Assembly (NCBI GenBank): GCA_018057035.1
Contig: JAGPEN010000004.1
Span: forward strand, 1-28,783
Length of the DNA: 28,783 nt
DNA from: Aminivibrio sp.
GTDB lineage: Bacteria; Synergistota; Synergistia; Synergistales; Aminobacteriaceae
Direction: 5' to 3'
The position numbers and the translations under genes were made by a program. Numbering within the stretch: position 1 is the stretch's first letter; each line of letters starts with the position of its first letter. Positions 7,909 to 18,300 of this stretch are shown here, in pieces. Under the pieces are notes generated by a model. That model worked only from the letters and a program-made list of their open reading frames with translations, did not search any database and was not told where the DNA came from.

Positions 7909-7930
7909 GTATTCAGGGAGCGTGAATTCA

Positions 7931-9394
7931 ATGAAAATAACGGCATCCCCTCTTTCCGGGGGAATCCTCTCCGGGAGCGGGGCAGTGGCTCTGTATGTAT
8001 TTTCGGGAGAACCTCTCCCGGAAGGGATTCTTTCACCCGGGAACGAAGCGGCTGCGGCTATCCTGCTGGAGGATCCCTCCTTCAAGGCTAAAAAGGGGAA
8101 AATAGCGAAGGGATTCCTTTCGGGATCCCCCCTTTCTCCGCTCTACCTTGTCGGCCTCGGGGAGAGAAAGGATTTCGGGGAGGACAGCCTCCGCTCCAGG
8201 ACCGCGGAGCTTGTCCGGCGAGCGAAAGGGGACGGGGTCTCCCGCATTTCCGCCCATCTCCCGGTTCCTCCGGACCGGAACGCAAGCTGTGCCGTGGCGG
8301 AGGGAGCTGAGCTCGGAAGCTACTCCTTTGAAAAATACAAGAACCGGAAAGAAGAGGACAGACTTCCCGAGCCGGAGGAATTCGTACTGTTCTGCGGCGA
8401 TGACGAAGGGCTTTCCCTGGGGAAAATGCTCGCCTGCGCCCAGAACATGGCCCGTGACCTGGCCAACGAGCCGGGGAACAGGTCCAATCCCCTGACGCTG
8501 GCGGAGTATGCCCTTGCAGAAGCAGCCGATTTCGGCCTCGAGGCGGAAGTCTGGGATGAAAGGAAAATTCTTGAAGAGGGGATGGAGGGACTCTATTCCG
8601 TGGGGATGGCGTCCTCGACGCCCCCGAGGCTGGTCCGGCTCTCCTGGAAGCCCGAAGGCGTCCCCTTGAAGAAAGTGGCCTTCGTCGGGAAGGGCATCAC
8701 CTTTGACAGCGGGGGGCTGAACCTCAAGCCCGGGGACTTCATCCGGTCCATGAAGAGCGACAAGTCGGGGGCATGCAATGTTTTCGCCCTCCTCCGTGCG
8801 GCGGCCAAGATGAAGCTTCCCGTGGAGGTTCACGGAATCGTTGCCCTGGCGGAGAACATGCCGGGCGGAAAGGCGTTCCGTCCTGACGACATCCTCCGGA
8901 TGAGGAACGGCAAAACGGTGGAAATCGACAACACCGACGCCGAAGGGCGGCTCGTCCTCGCCGACGCCCTGAGCTACGCCTCGGAACTCCGACCGGATGT
9001 CATCATCGACATGGCCACCCTGACAGGGGCCTGCGCGGTTGCCCTGGGAACGTCCATAGCCGGACTTTTTACACCGGACGACAATCTCGCCGCAAGCCTT
9101 CTGGAAGCCGGAAAGGCCAGGGGAGAGCGGCTGTGGCGCCTTCCCGAGGATGACGAACGAATTGGGGAATCCATGAAGTCTCCCGTGGCGGACCTTGTGA
9201 ACTCAGGGAGCAGATACGGCGGGGCCATCTTTGCCGCACGGTTTCTTCGGGAATTCGTCGGGGAAGGGATCTCCTGGGCTCATCTCGACATTGCCGGGGT
9301 GGACTTCAACAAGGACGAGTATTCGGTCTACGGCAAGGGAGCCAGCGGCTTCGGCGTCAGGACCTGTCTGCAGCATCTTTTGTCCCTCCGGTAG
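7931..9394 (+). CDS. pepA: leucyl aminopeptidase, M17 family
   Basis: A cytosolic dizinc aminopeptidase that removes N-terminal residues from peptides. The full set of family residues is present (numbering from ATG 7931, 487 residues): Lys254 and Asp259 in VGKGITFDSGG, Asp277 in SDKSGACNV, and Asp336, Glu338 and Arg340 in the signature NTDAEGRLVLADAL. Spacing between these matches E. coli PepA. An in-frame GTG at 7922 could also start the protein, but AGGGAG (7915-7920) is only 1 nt from it and 10 nt from the ATG, so the ATG is preferred. It is the last gene of the plus-strand cluster, closed by a bidirectional terminator. Peptide breakdown fits an amino-acid-fermenting lifestyle. Confidence 0.96.
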   Translation: MKITASPLSGGILSGSGAVALYVFSGEPLPEGILSPGNEAAAAILLEDPSFKAKKGKIAKGFLSGSPLSPLYLVGLGERKDFGEDSLRSRTAELVRRAKGDGVSRISAHLPVPPDRNASCAVAEGAELGSYSFEKYKNRKEEDRLPEPEEFVLFCGDDEGLSLGKMLACAQNMARDLANEPGNRSNPLTLAEYALAEAADFGLEAEVWDERKILEEGMEGLYSVGMASSTPPRLVRLSWKPEGVPLKKVAFVGKGITFDSGGLNLKPGDFIRSMKSDKSGACNVFALLRAAAKMKLPVEVHGIVALAENMPGGKAFRPDDILRMRNGKTVEIDNTDAEGRLVLADALSYASELRPDVIIDMATLTGACAVALGTSIAGLFTPDDNLAASLLEAGKARGERLWRLPEDDERIGESMKSPVADLVNSGSRYGGAIFAARFLREFVGEGISWAHLDIAGVDFNKDEYSVYGKGASGFGVRTCLQHLLSLR

Positions 9395-9403
9395 TATTCC
9401 GGG

Positions 9404-9433
9404 GCGGGGAGGAGTCCCGGGGCTCCTCCCCGC
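9404..9433. terminator. bidirectional terminator between pepA and mnmE
   Basis: A perfect 11-bp GC-rich stem (9404-9414 with 9423-9433; arm GCGGGGAGGAG) with an 8-nt loop lies between two convergent genes. The plus side continues into GGTTTATTT. It starts 9 nt after the pepA stop and ends 3 nt before the mnmE stop. The T-tracts are short, so termination strength is uncertain. Confidence 0.75.
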
Positions 9434-9436
9434 GGT

Positions 9437-10846
9437 TTATTTCCCGACGCAGAACTGGCTGAAAATGTAGTCGAGCAGGGTGTCGTCTCCGGAAATGCCG
9501 AGAAGGCGTTCCATGGCTGACCGGGCCTCGGCGAGGCTGGAGCCTGCGATGTCCTGCCCCAGCCCGGATTCCAGGGCTGCAGAGGCGTCCCTGAGAAAGC
9601 CGATGGCGGCCCGTATCTCGTTCACCTGCCTTGCGGAGGCATTCAACCCCGAATCGAGGGCCCCGCCGCCGGCGATGGAGGAGACCACGGCATCCTTCAG
9701 GCTGTCCAGCCCGGTGCCTTTCTTTGCCGAAATGGAAAGCACGGGGCTTTCCGGCAGAAGCTCTGAGAGGGCTTCTTCGGTGCTCCTTCCGGTATCGTCC
9801 CTTCCGGGAGGCAGGTCCGATTTGTTCACTGCCACCACGTGGACGAGATCCCGCAGCCGTTCCGCCATGTCAAAATCGAAAGGGGCCGGCGGAACGCTTC
9901 CGTCGGCTACCCAGATGCGCACGTCCGCATTTTTGAAGGCCTCTTCTGCCAGCGAGATCCCTATGGCCTCCACCTCGTCGGAGGGGACTCCCATCCCCGC
10001 TGTGTCCACCAGGCGGAGAGGTATTCCCCTGTACGTGAGCACTTCCTCGATGAGGTCTCTCGTCGTTCCGGGAATCGCCGTGACGATTGCCCGGGACTCC
10101 CTGAGGAGGGCGTTGAGGAGGGAGGATTTTCCCACGTTCGGCCTGCCCACGATGGCCACCCTGATCCCCTCCCGGAGAAGAAATCCCGTCGCGCAGCGGT
10201 CCAGCAGATCCTCCAGGCTCTGGCGTATGGCCAGAAGGGAATGGTCCGTATCCTCGTCGTTTCCGTAGGGCAGGTCTTCTTCCGGAAAGTCGAGAGAAAC
10301 TTCCATTTTTCCCGAGAGGGCCAGAAGTTCGTCGTAGATGTCCCTTGCGAAGGAAGCGAGTTCCCCCTTCAACGTCCTGGCGGCAGCCCGAAGGGCCTCG
10401 TCGCTCCGGGAACGGATGATCCCGAGGACTGCTTCCGCCTGGGTCAGGTCTATCCTGCCGGAAAGGAACGCCCTTTTGGTGAACTCTCCTGGCTCGGCGA
10501 GGCGGGCTCCCCGGCAGAGAAGAAGTTCCAGGCATTTTTGTGCAACCAGGGTCCCGCCGTGGGTGTGGATTTCCACCACTTCCTCACCCGTGTAGCTCTT
10601 GGGTGAGGCGAACCATACGGCGAGCACCTGGTCGATGGCTTCTCCCTTTTCGTCCAGCAGGAAGCCGTTCCGGAGGTACCGGGGCGGAGTTCCAGAAAGA
10701 GGGACGGTGAGGACAAGCTGCCTGTCCGCCAACCTGCGTGCATCGGGTCCTGACAGGCGGACAATCGCAATGCCGGCTTCACCCCACGCTGTGGCAATGG
10801 CTGCTATGGTATCCTGTGTACCGTTGTGCGGACTCGTGGAATCCAT
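9437..10846 (-). CDS. mnmE: tRNA modification GTPase MnmE
   Basis: With MnmG, this GTPase makes the cmnm5 group on U34 of certain tRNAs. The 469-residue protein has the expected parts: an N-terminal formyl-THF-binding domain (opening DTIAAIATAWGEAGIAIVRLSG, split as DTIAAIATA and GEAGIAIVRLSG), a helical domain containing an inserted G domain, with G1 GRPNVGKS near residues 232-239, switch region GTTRDLIEE, G3 DTAG, G4 NKSD and G5 SAKKG, and the C-terminal FCVGK, equivalent to the canonical FCIGK with its catalytic Cys. The ATG at 10844-10846 has AGGAGGAG 6 nt upstream. It is convergent with pepA. A strong terminator separates it from the aminotransferase gene upstream, so it is expected to have its own promoter within 10847-10920, which I could not define. 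mnmG is not in the window. Confidence 0.97.
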   Translation of the reverse strand: MDSTSPHNGTQDTIAAIATAWGEAGIAIVRLSGPDARRLADRQLVLTVPLSGTPPRYLRNGFLLDEKGEAIDQVLAVWFASPKSYTGEEVVEIHTHGGTLVAQKCLELLLCRGARLAEPGEFTKRAFLSGRIDLTQAEAVLGIIRSRSDEALRAAARTLKGELASFARDIYDELLALSGKMEVSLDFPEEDLPYGNDEDTDHSLLAIRQSLEDLLDRCATGFLLREGIRVAIVGRPNVGKSSLLNALLRESRAIVTAIPGTTRDLIEEVLTYRGIPLRLVDTAGMGVPSDEVEAIGISLAEEAFKNADVRIWVADGSVPPAPFDFDMAERLRDLVHVVAVNKSDLPPGRDDTGRSTEEALSELLPESPVLSISAKKGTGLDSLKDAVVSSIAGGGALDSGLNASARQVNEIRAAIGFLRDASAALESGLGQDIAGSSLAEARSAMERLLGISGDDTLLDYIFSQFCVGK

Positions 10847-10920
10847 CGCTCTCTCCTCCTCTGGTCTTCCCGGTTTCTCGCCTTGTTCCGTATCTTACAT
10901 CAAATCACCCCCTGGCGCAG

Positions 10921-10951
10921 AAAAAAAACTCCCTCCCCGAAGGGGAGGGAG
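10921..10951 (-). terminator. strong intrinsic terminator of the aminotransferase gene
   Basis: A perfect 10-bp stem (10929-10938 with 10942-10951) with a 3-nt loop is followed on the minus strand by eight T residues (10921-10928). It lies 24 nt beyond the aminotransferase stop. Confidence 0.92.
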
Positions 10952-10975
10952 CAGGGGCTGCGGAAAGATGGACCC

Positions 10976-12199
10976 TCAGTGCACCGCGGGAATGGCAAGT
11001 TCCGTGACTGCCTCGGCGAGGCGCTTCACGCCCTCCTCGATGATTTCCGGTGACGGGAAGGTATAGCACAGACGGGCATTGTGGATGCCCGCGCCGGCAG
11101 TGGGGCAGAAGGGGTCGCCGGGAACGAAGGCGACCTTCTTGTCGATGGCCTTTTTGAAAAGGTCGTTGGTGTTCACCGTCGGGAACTTCAGCCAGTAGAA
11201 GAAGCCTCCTTCCGGTTTGACCCACGTCACGCCGAGAGGGGCGAGGTGTTTCTCGAAACTCTTCTCCATGGCATCCCGCTTCACCCTGTAGTTGTCTATG
11301 ATCACGGGGAGGTGACGGTCGAGGTGGCCGTTGATGCAGTACTCCGCCACCAGGGCCTGGGTGATGGTGCTGGAGCAGAGATCCGTCCCCTGTTTGAACA
11401 CCGTGAGGTTCCGGATGATCTCCTTCGGGCCCGTTACCCAGCCGACGCGGGTTCCCGGTGAGAGGATCTTCGAGAAGGACCCGGCATAGATTACGCCTCC
11501 CTGGTCGTGGAAGGAGAATATGGACGGCAGGTGGTCGCCCTCGTACCGGACGTAGCCGTATGGGTCGTCCTCGAAAATTGGAATGTTGTATTGCTTGGAG
11601 ATCTCCACCAGTTTTTTGCGCCGTTCCACGGACATGGTGGACCCGCCGGGATTGTGGAAGTTGACGATGGTGTAGATGAACTTGATCTTCTTTCCTTCGG
11701 ACCTGGCCTTCTCGATGACGCCGGGGAGAAGGTCCACCTGCATGCCGTCCCGGTCCGTGGGAACGCCGAGGAAACTGCCGCCGTGGTTGAAGAACACCGT
11801 GAGGGCGGCGAGGTAGGAGGGATCTTCCGTAATGACGTAATCCCCCTTGTCGATCATGGACCATGCAAAGAGGTCAAGAGCCTGCTGGGAACCTGTGGTG
11901 ATCAGTATTTCTTCAGGTGCGGCCTTCCGTCCCATCCGGGGGGTGGTCCAGGCTGCAAGAAATTCCTTGAGAGGAGGATAGCCTTCGGTAGTGCCGTACT
12001 GAAGAAGGTCCCTTCCCTGGTCCCTGAGGATGTGCGCTCCTTCGTAGAACTGGTCCACCGGGAAAACCTCAGGGGCAGGCATGCCCCCCGCGAAGGAGAT
12101 CATGCCGGGCTGCTTGATCACCGCCAGCATCTCCCGGATTGGCGACGGCCGGTTGTTCTTCGCAATGGAACTGAAGTTGTCCTGCCAAATCCCGCTCAT
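10976..12199 (-). CDS. PLP-dependent class I/II aminotransferase (LysN/MocR-like)
   Basis: A cytosolic fold-type I aminotransferase of 407 residues, close to the group that includes 2-aminoadipate, aromatic and branched-chain transaminases. Visible features are ISFAGGMPAPEVFP near the N-terminus, LLQYGTTEGYPPLKE, TTGSQQALDLFA (phosphate contact), FEDDPYGYVRYEG (ring-binding Asp and Tyr) and the PLP lysine Lys244 in GSFSKILSPGTRVGW, plus Arg near the C-terminus in NARLCYTFPS. The usual NPTG loop reads NPGG here (NFHNPGGSTMSVERR). No N-terminal GntR domain is present, so it is an enzyme and not a MocR regulator. The ATG at 12197-12199 is preceded by GGGAGG. It has its own extended -10 promoter and terminator. 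Substrate range cannot be set from sequence; amino-acid catabolism is likely. Confidence 0.92.
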   Translation of the reverse strand: MSGIWQDNFSSIAKNNRPSPIREMLAVIKQPGMISFAGGMPAPEVFPVDQFYEGAHILRDQGRDLLQYGTTEGYPPLKEFLAAWTTPRMGRKAAPEEILITTGSQQALDLFAWSMIDKGDYVITEDPSYLAALTVFFNHGGSFLGVPTDRDGMQVDLLPGVIEKARSEGKKIKFIYTIVNFHNPGGSTMSVERRKKLVEISKQYNIPIFEDDPYGYVRYEGDHLPSIFSFHDQGGVIYAGSFSKILSPGTRVGWVTGPKEIIRNLTVFKQGTDLCSSTITQALVAEYCINGHLDRHLPVIIDNYRVKRDAMEKSFEKHLAPLGVTWVKPEGGFFYWLKFPTVNTNDLFKKAIDKKVAFVPGDPFCPTAGAGIHNARLCYTFPSPEIIEEGVKRLAEAVTELAIPAVH

Positions 12200-12285
12200 T
12201 TCTTCGCCTCCCTAGATTTGTTCGTGTTTTCACCAATAATTCGGATTTTACGCCATAGAAGCAAAAAAATCGACAATACGTGTAT

Positions 12286-12294
12286 ATTATAGCA
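12286..12294 (-). promoter_or_regulatory. extended -10 promoter of the aminotransferase gene
   Basis: The minus strand reads TGCTATAAT here, an extended -10 with a perfect TATAAT (12286-12291). No good -35 is present; the expected position falls in the terminator of the upstream giant gene. The predicted start near 12280 gives a leader of about 80 nt. Confidence 0.6.
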
Positions 12295-12302
12295 CGAAGA
12301 AG

Positions 12303-12335
12303 AAAAAGGAGGAACGGCTCTTCGCCGTTCCTCCT
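12303..12335 (-). terminator. strong intrinsic terminator of the giant-protein operon
   Basis: A perfect 12-bp stem (12307-12318 with 12324-12335; arm AGGAGGAACGGC) with loop TCTTC is followed by T residues on the minus strand. It lies 40 nt beyond the stop codon at 12375. Confidence 0.9.
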
Positions 12336-12374
12336 CGGAGTCCGGTAAGGGAGTGGCAGTACCGGCTGAGGCGG

Positions 12375-15300
12375 CTACTCCCTTTCTGCCCTGGAATACC
12401 GAATTTCCGCGAGCGGTTTCCCCGACGGGGAAAGAATGTCCGCTTTCAGGCTGAGCAGAAAATCGCATGGTTCGTCCTCTTCCGGTTCGACCCGGACCAT
12501 GTAGTCGCCCCATTCCCCCTTCAGCGTGATATTCCCCTCCGCCAGGACATAGCTTTCTTCATCGGCAGGAAAAGCTTCCACAGACCATGTGCACGGGATC
12601 TCCCCGCTTGCGGTCGCTTTCCAGAATAAAAGCAGTCCGGCGTTTTCCCCTCCTTCTTCTTCAAGACGCCTGTCCAGTATTTTCGTCTCCGCCCCCCGAA
12701 TGTCAACATTCACGGACTGATCGCCGCACCTGAAGGGGTAGGATCCTGTCGCCATGGCCCGGGGAAGGGGAACATCGAGTATTGCCGTGCCGTCGGCGCC
12801 GGGGATCACCTCCTTCACTCCTTCAGCTCCGCCGGTTCCTCCCGGGAGGAGGAGGGAGGCAATGGAAAGGGGTTCTCCCGCTTTTCCCGAAATCCGGATC
12901 CGTACAGTTTCCCCCGCCCCGTACTGCTGTTTTTCCGGGACAAGAAGGACGCTCCCTGACCCGTTTTGTACCTGGAGGGCATTGAGCAGGATGGATCGTC
13001 CCGAGGCATGGTAGAGCCCGTAGAAAAGCTTGTTCCCCCTAAAAGAGACAGGTATCCCCCGGAACAGGACCTTTCCCTTCCCTTCGGCGAGTTTTACTGT
13101 TTCCAGGCGGGTTTCGTCGTTGAAGGAAGCGCGGATCTGGTATGCTCCCTCTCCGGAATCGGACGTCACTTCCACCTCAAGATCCAGGGATTCACCTTCC
13201 AGATAGGCTTCCCTGTCCGTTCGAGCGGAGAGGGTGAATTTTGGCGCCTCGATGGAGAGTACACCCCGTTTCGACTGGTCTCCGGCCCTCACAAGGGCGT
13301 ACACCCGGGAGTTGACGCTGTCTTCCGGCACCAGGACTTCGAAAGGAATTTCCGCCCGTTCAGCCGGGCCCAGGACTGTTTCCCTGACGATTTTCCCCAT
13401 ATCGGGGATCTCGAGGGAACAGAACGTCCTTCCGCCCTCATCTCCCCTGTTTTCCAGAACGGCCCGGAGGATTTTTCTTTCTCCCGGCCTCAGTATCTCG
13501 TCGGAAGGCGCGCTGACGATGACGGGATCGAAAGGAGCATGGGCCCGGAGTTCGGACAGGGGGGAAAGCTTCAGGAAGGCCTTTCCCGTTTCACCGCCTT
13601 CCACGGCGGTTCGCGAACTGCCCTTCCCGTATCCTCTCGCCGATGCAGAGAGGGTATGTATTCCCGATGGCGCGTTCCTGAAGAGGACCTGTCCCGTCGT
13701 GTTCGTTTTTCCCCGGACCGCCTTCCCGGAACATGAGAGAGCCACGGCCGCGCCGGAAAGGGGCTTCCCTTCGGAATCGGCCACCGACACGAGGAGATTT
13801 CCCTTCCCCGGCGGGACGATGCGCTCCAGGGGGATGGAAAGTTCGACGTCCCTGCGGCCCGAGGTGAAAAAGCCCGGGGCGTCATTGTCTTTATACCCCG
13901 GAGAAGAGGCCCGGAACCATTGGTGTTTGAAGTGAGTCAGTGATGAATGGAGGCCCGTGCCGTCGGGAGCCCTGAGAGGAGGTTCACCCTGGGGCTGGAA
14001 GGTGATGTTGGTCACTGTTTCCCCGGAAGCCAGGTCGACTCCTTTCAGATTCACCTGCCCGAGGGGATTGGAGGGGTGGAGGTAGATGATATGGCTGGTC
14101 GTGCGGCCCGGGAAGGCGGTAGGGTAAAATCCCGTCTCGAAGTAACCGTCTGCCTTGATCACCGTGTTCCTGTTCCCCGGCTGGGCTTCTGTTGAGGCTG
14201 TGCCGTTTTCGTAACGAGCCCACCCGTTGTCGAGGAGGTATGCCGAAAAGACCGGCAGAGGGTTTCCCGTGAGCACGTCCGCAACGGTGAAATCCGCCCG
14301 TCCCAGCGAAGGGGCGAGGAATATGGTTCGGTCTGCGGTTTTCCCCGGGAAAACGGTGGGGTAGAAGGACCCGGTTTCATTGTATTCCGGGGCTTTGATG
14401 ACGGTATTCCTGTTTCCCGGCTGGGCCTCCATGGAGCTCTTCCCGTTTCTGTATTGGGCCCATCCTCCGTCAAGCAGGTAGGCGGAAAAAACGGGAAGAG
14501 GCTTTCCGGTCTGTCCGTCCTTCACTGAAAAGGAGAGTTTCCCTGTGGATGGGGTGAGAAATACCGTGCGTTGTATGGTCCTTCCCGGAAAAACGGTAGG
14601 GTAGAAGGAACCGGTTTCATTGTATCCCGGGGCCTTAATGACGGTGTTCCTGTTCCCGGGCTGGGCTTCCGTTGAAGCTTTGCCGTTTTCGTACCGGGCC
14701 CATCCTCCGTCAAGAAGGTAGGCTGAAAAGTCGGGAATAGGCTTTCCGGTGATCATGTCTAGAACCGAAAATTCTATACGGCCCGCCGAAGGATTGAGAT
14801 AAATGGTTCTCATAACGGTCTTTCCCGGAAAGACCGTCGGGTAGAAGGATCCGGTTTCATAGTATCCCGGTGCCTTGATGACAGTGTTCCTGTTCCCCGG
14901 CTGAGCCTCCGTTTCGGCTGAACCGTTTTCGTACTGGGCCCATCCGTTGTCGAGAAGATAGGCAGAAAACCGGGGGACGGGCTCGCCGGAGATGGCGTCT
15001 AGTACTCGGAACTGCATCTTTCCCGCGGACGGGTGAAGCTGGATTGTTTTTTTCACCGTTTTCCCAGGGAAGACGGTTGGATAAAAGGAACCGGTTTCAT
15101 AGTAGCCTTCGCATTGTATGACCGTATTCCTGTTACCGGGTCTGGATTCGGTGGCTGCCGTCCCATTGTGATATCCGGCCCACCCGTTGTCGAGAAGATA
15201 GGCGCTGAATCTTTCCAGAGGCTCTCCGGTAAGGGCGTCCATGGCGCTGAACAGTATCCTGCCGGGGGCATCGGGATAGGGACTGTCGGAGGGGAAGAGG

Positions 15301-18300
15301 AAGAATTCTTCCTCCTCCGGCGGCAGCACGCCCCTGGAGAAATACGTCTGGGTCTTGAGTTCATGGTACCCGGCAGAAGTAAACGTAAGATCGATGGGGC
15401 CAGGGACCGGTGTCAGGGCAAAAGTTCCGTCCCCGAGACTCTGGAGTGAAATGGTTGTTTCTTTTTGCTTCATGGTAATGGAAACGCCGGGAAGAGGTTC
15501 TCCCGCAGGGGTTTTCACTATTCCCCGGAAGGAATGGGGATTTTTTTGCGGGGAGAGGAAGACCTCTTCCGCAGACCTGTCGTCCTTGCCGTTCCCTGAA
15601 ATATGGAAGCCTGTGATGAGAGGATCGTACCCGTCCAGCTCAAACCTGAAGGAGAACCCGCCTCTGGGCATGGACGTCTCGAGAATTCCTCCCTTTCCTG
15701 TTATTCCAAGATCATGTCCCGCCTCCCCCTCAACCCTGAAGACCCGAACTCCCTCCAGGATGTTTCCCGTAATGCCGTCCCTCACGAGAAACTCTGCTTT
15801 CGCGGAATCGGAGTCGAGGTAAAACACCCTTTCAGCCTCATCCAGGTAGCTGTTGAAGAGTTCCGTTTCAAGGGGAGCGTATCCCTTCCGTGTGAATCTG
15901 AGAGCGACTCTCCCGTCGGGAATCCCGATGGCGGCCAGGCCGCTGTCGTCCGTTACGCCCTGCTGGAATCCCTGGGGTGAGGCCACTTCAACGGAAACTC
16001 CTGCAACGGGACTGGCCGTCATCCTGTCGAGGACGGCTATCCGTGCGCTTCCCGGTTTTTTTTGCGTGTCCCGGGAAAGATACAGTTTCACCTCCGGGAC
16101 CTCTGTTTCGGCGTGGACCGTCGAATACCATTCCGTGGAAAGGGTGACGTACCCTTCCGCCTCGACGGAAAAAACCCATCGTCCGTCCTCGAGGTTGAAA
16201 ATGCATCCTCCGTCGTCGCCGGTCTTTTTCATTTCGGAGGCGGGCTGCCCCGGACGCCCTGCGGAGACGGCAGCCCCCGCCAGGGGATCTTCGCTGACGA
16301 GATCGGCACAGACGACCTTAAGCGATCCTTTCTTCGGGGTCAGATAGAGAAGGGTTTCCCCTGTCCTTTCCCCGGCGAGGATTTCCGTTTCAAGCATCCT
16401 GTACCCGTCGGCCGATACCCTCAGGGCTCTTCTCCCGGAAGCGGTCAGGGCGGTGGGACCGCCGTTGACGGCGAAGGAAATGTCCCGATTCCAGCCGTCT
16501 TCCTTTGAAAGATCGGCTGTCCGGAGAATGGCGGAAACGTTCCCCACCTCCTTTCCAGAGATGGTGTCAAGGATCCTGAGCCGTATTTTCCCCAGCGGGG
16601 GATAGAGGTCCAGGGGCTGTTCCCATCCTTCCGTGACCCGGAAAGGAAACTCAGACGTGTTCACGCTTTGCCCTTCCACGAAACAGCGGGCAAGGTAATC
16701 GCCGGGAAGCAGGGCCAGGGAATACCGGGCCGAGGCATCGCTTTTTACCGTGTACTTTTCGTTTCCCCTGACAATATCGATCAGGCATCCGGGCACGGGA
16801 TCGCCGGTTACCCTGTCGAAAACCCGTCCCGAGACCATTCCTGTTCCCTCTCCCTTGCCGAGGGGAAGAAGGGCTATGGGATATTCCGCCCTGTCCTCCG
16901 GGGCAATGACCGCCTCGGCAGTATATATGTTGAATCCTTCTGCCGAGGCTTCGATGCTGTATCGCCCGTCGGGGAGATCAACCTCGAAAATTCCGCCGCC
17001 GTCGGTTTTCCCTTTGAAGGAGGAATCGCCGAGATGAAATTCCACTTCACTTCCGGAGACCGGAGCCCCGGTGATGCGGTCGGTGATCTTTCCCTTCAGG
17101 GCGTACGGCCTGCCGGTGTAGGTGAACGAGGCGCTTCCTACTCCGACGACGGTCCCCCTGAGGACTATAAACGCCTGAAGAGAGCACTCTCCGGAAAAAG
17201 TGTTTTCCGGGAGGGAAATCTGGAATGGAACGGTTGCCCCGTCCTCGGATACCTCGAAGTCCATCTCCTCGTCAACGGGAGTTTTCCCGGCCGAGTCGGC
17301 GGTCCTGATTCTCAGGGTGCCTGTTCCTTTCGCCCTGAAGGGGTTTTTGAAGGAGACCTCGCCCTTCAGCTCGCTTCCCTCCGGGAACGTCCTGCCCGCA
17401 AGGAGGACGGAAACTTCGGCGGAAGGACTCTTCGTATAGAATCCTTTCGATACTGTGCTCATTTTCTCCCCTGACCGGCCGTCATAGACATCTACCCACA
17501 GGCGGTCGATGCCGTCGGTGTTCACGATCGGAATGGAAAGGTTGATTGTCTCCCGCATCTCCGGTTTCAGGACCAGGGTGTTCGAGCCCGCATATTTTCC
17601 TTTCTCCGCTCCCGGTGCACTTCCGGAGTTGTGAGGGAACCTCCAGTCGATCCGGACTGTTTTTTCATCCGTCCCCCGGTTCCACAGGAGGATGGAGAAC
17701 CGTCCTTCCGCACCCCTGATGTAGTTCTCCAGGTCGCTGGCAACCGAAACGCTCACGCCGTTCCTTTGGCTGTCTCCAGCATCTGAAATGCCTTTCGGGA
17801 GGACACTCAGGCCGAAGCGCGTCCTGGGAAAAGTCTCTCCCGTTTTCTTTCCCGATCCGTCGGTGAACACGCCGCCGAGCCGATAAAAACCGGGGACTCC
17901 GGAAAGGGAAAGCTCCAGTTCCTTTCCGGCGGCGGGTTGCGGGGAGACCTCTATCCCGGCGCCGTCCGGGCCGAAAAGAAGAGGGGAAAAGGAAATCCCG
18001 CGGTCGCCTGTTTCCGGTTCCGGAAGGGCAACGCGGACGGTTTTGCCCTCATGGGTGAGAACCGGGGGCTTATCGAGAAGGAAAGAGACAAGGTCTCTGA
18101 AGAAGAGCCGTTCATGGACGGTCCCCTGGTGGTTGCCTGCAGCCCAGTCCAGGTACAGGGTCGACAGTACGACCCGTCCTTTGCCCCAGGGGAAAGAGAT
18201 CATACAGGGCTGGTCGTTTTTTGTCCTCGAAAGCCATATTTCGCTTTCGGCCGGGTAGTCGAGGAAATACCCGTCCACGTTGAAATCCGGCGTAGGGGTC

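Noticed and set aside
6873..7925. A 350-codon plus-strand frame overlapping the htpG end and the EamA gene
   Set aside because: It is a shifted frame of two well-supported genes, with arginine-rich shadow composition.
14067..15263. Regular 240-bp repeats that could suggest a CRISPR array or a tandem non-coding repeat
   Set aside because: The repeats are long, have no unique spacers, and are in frame within one open gene with protein-level conservation.
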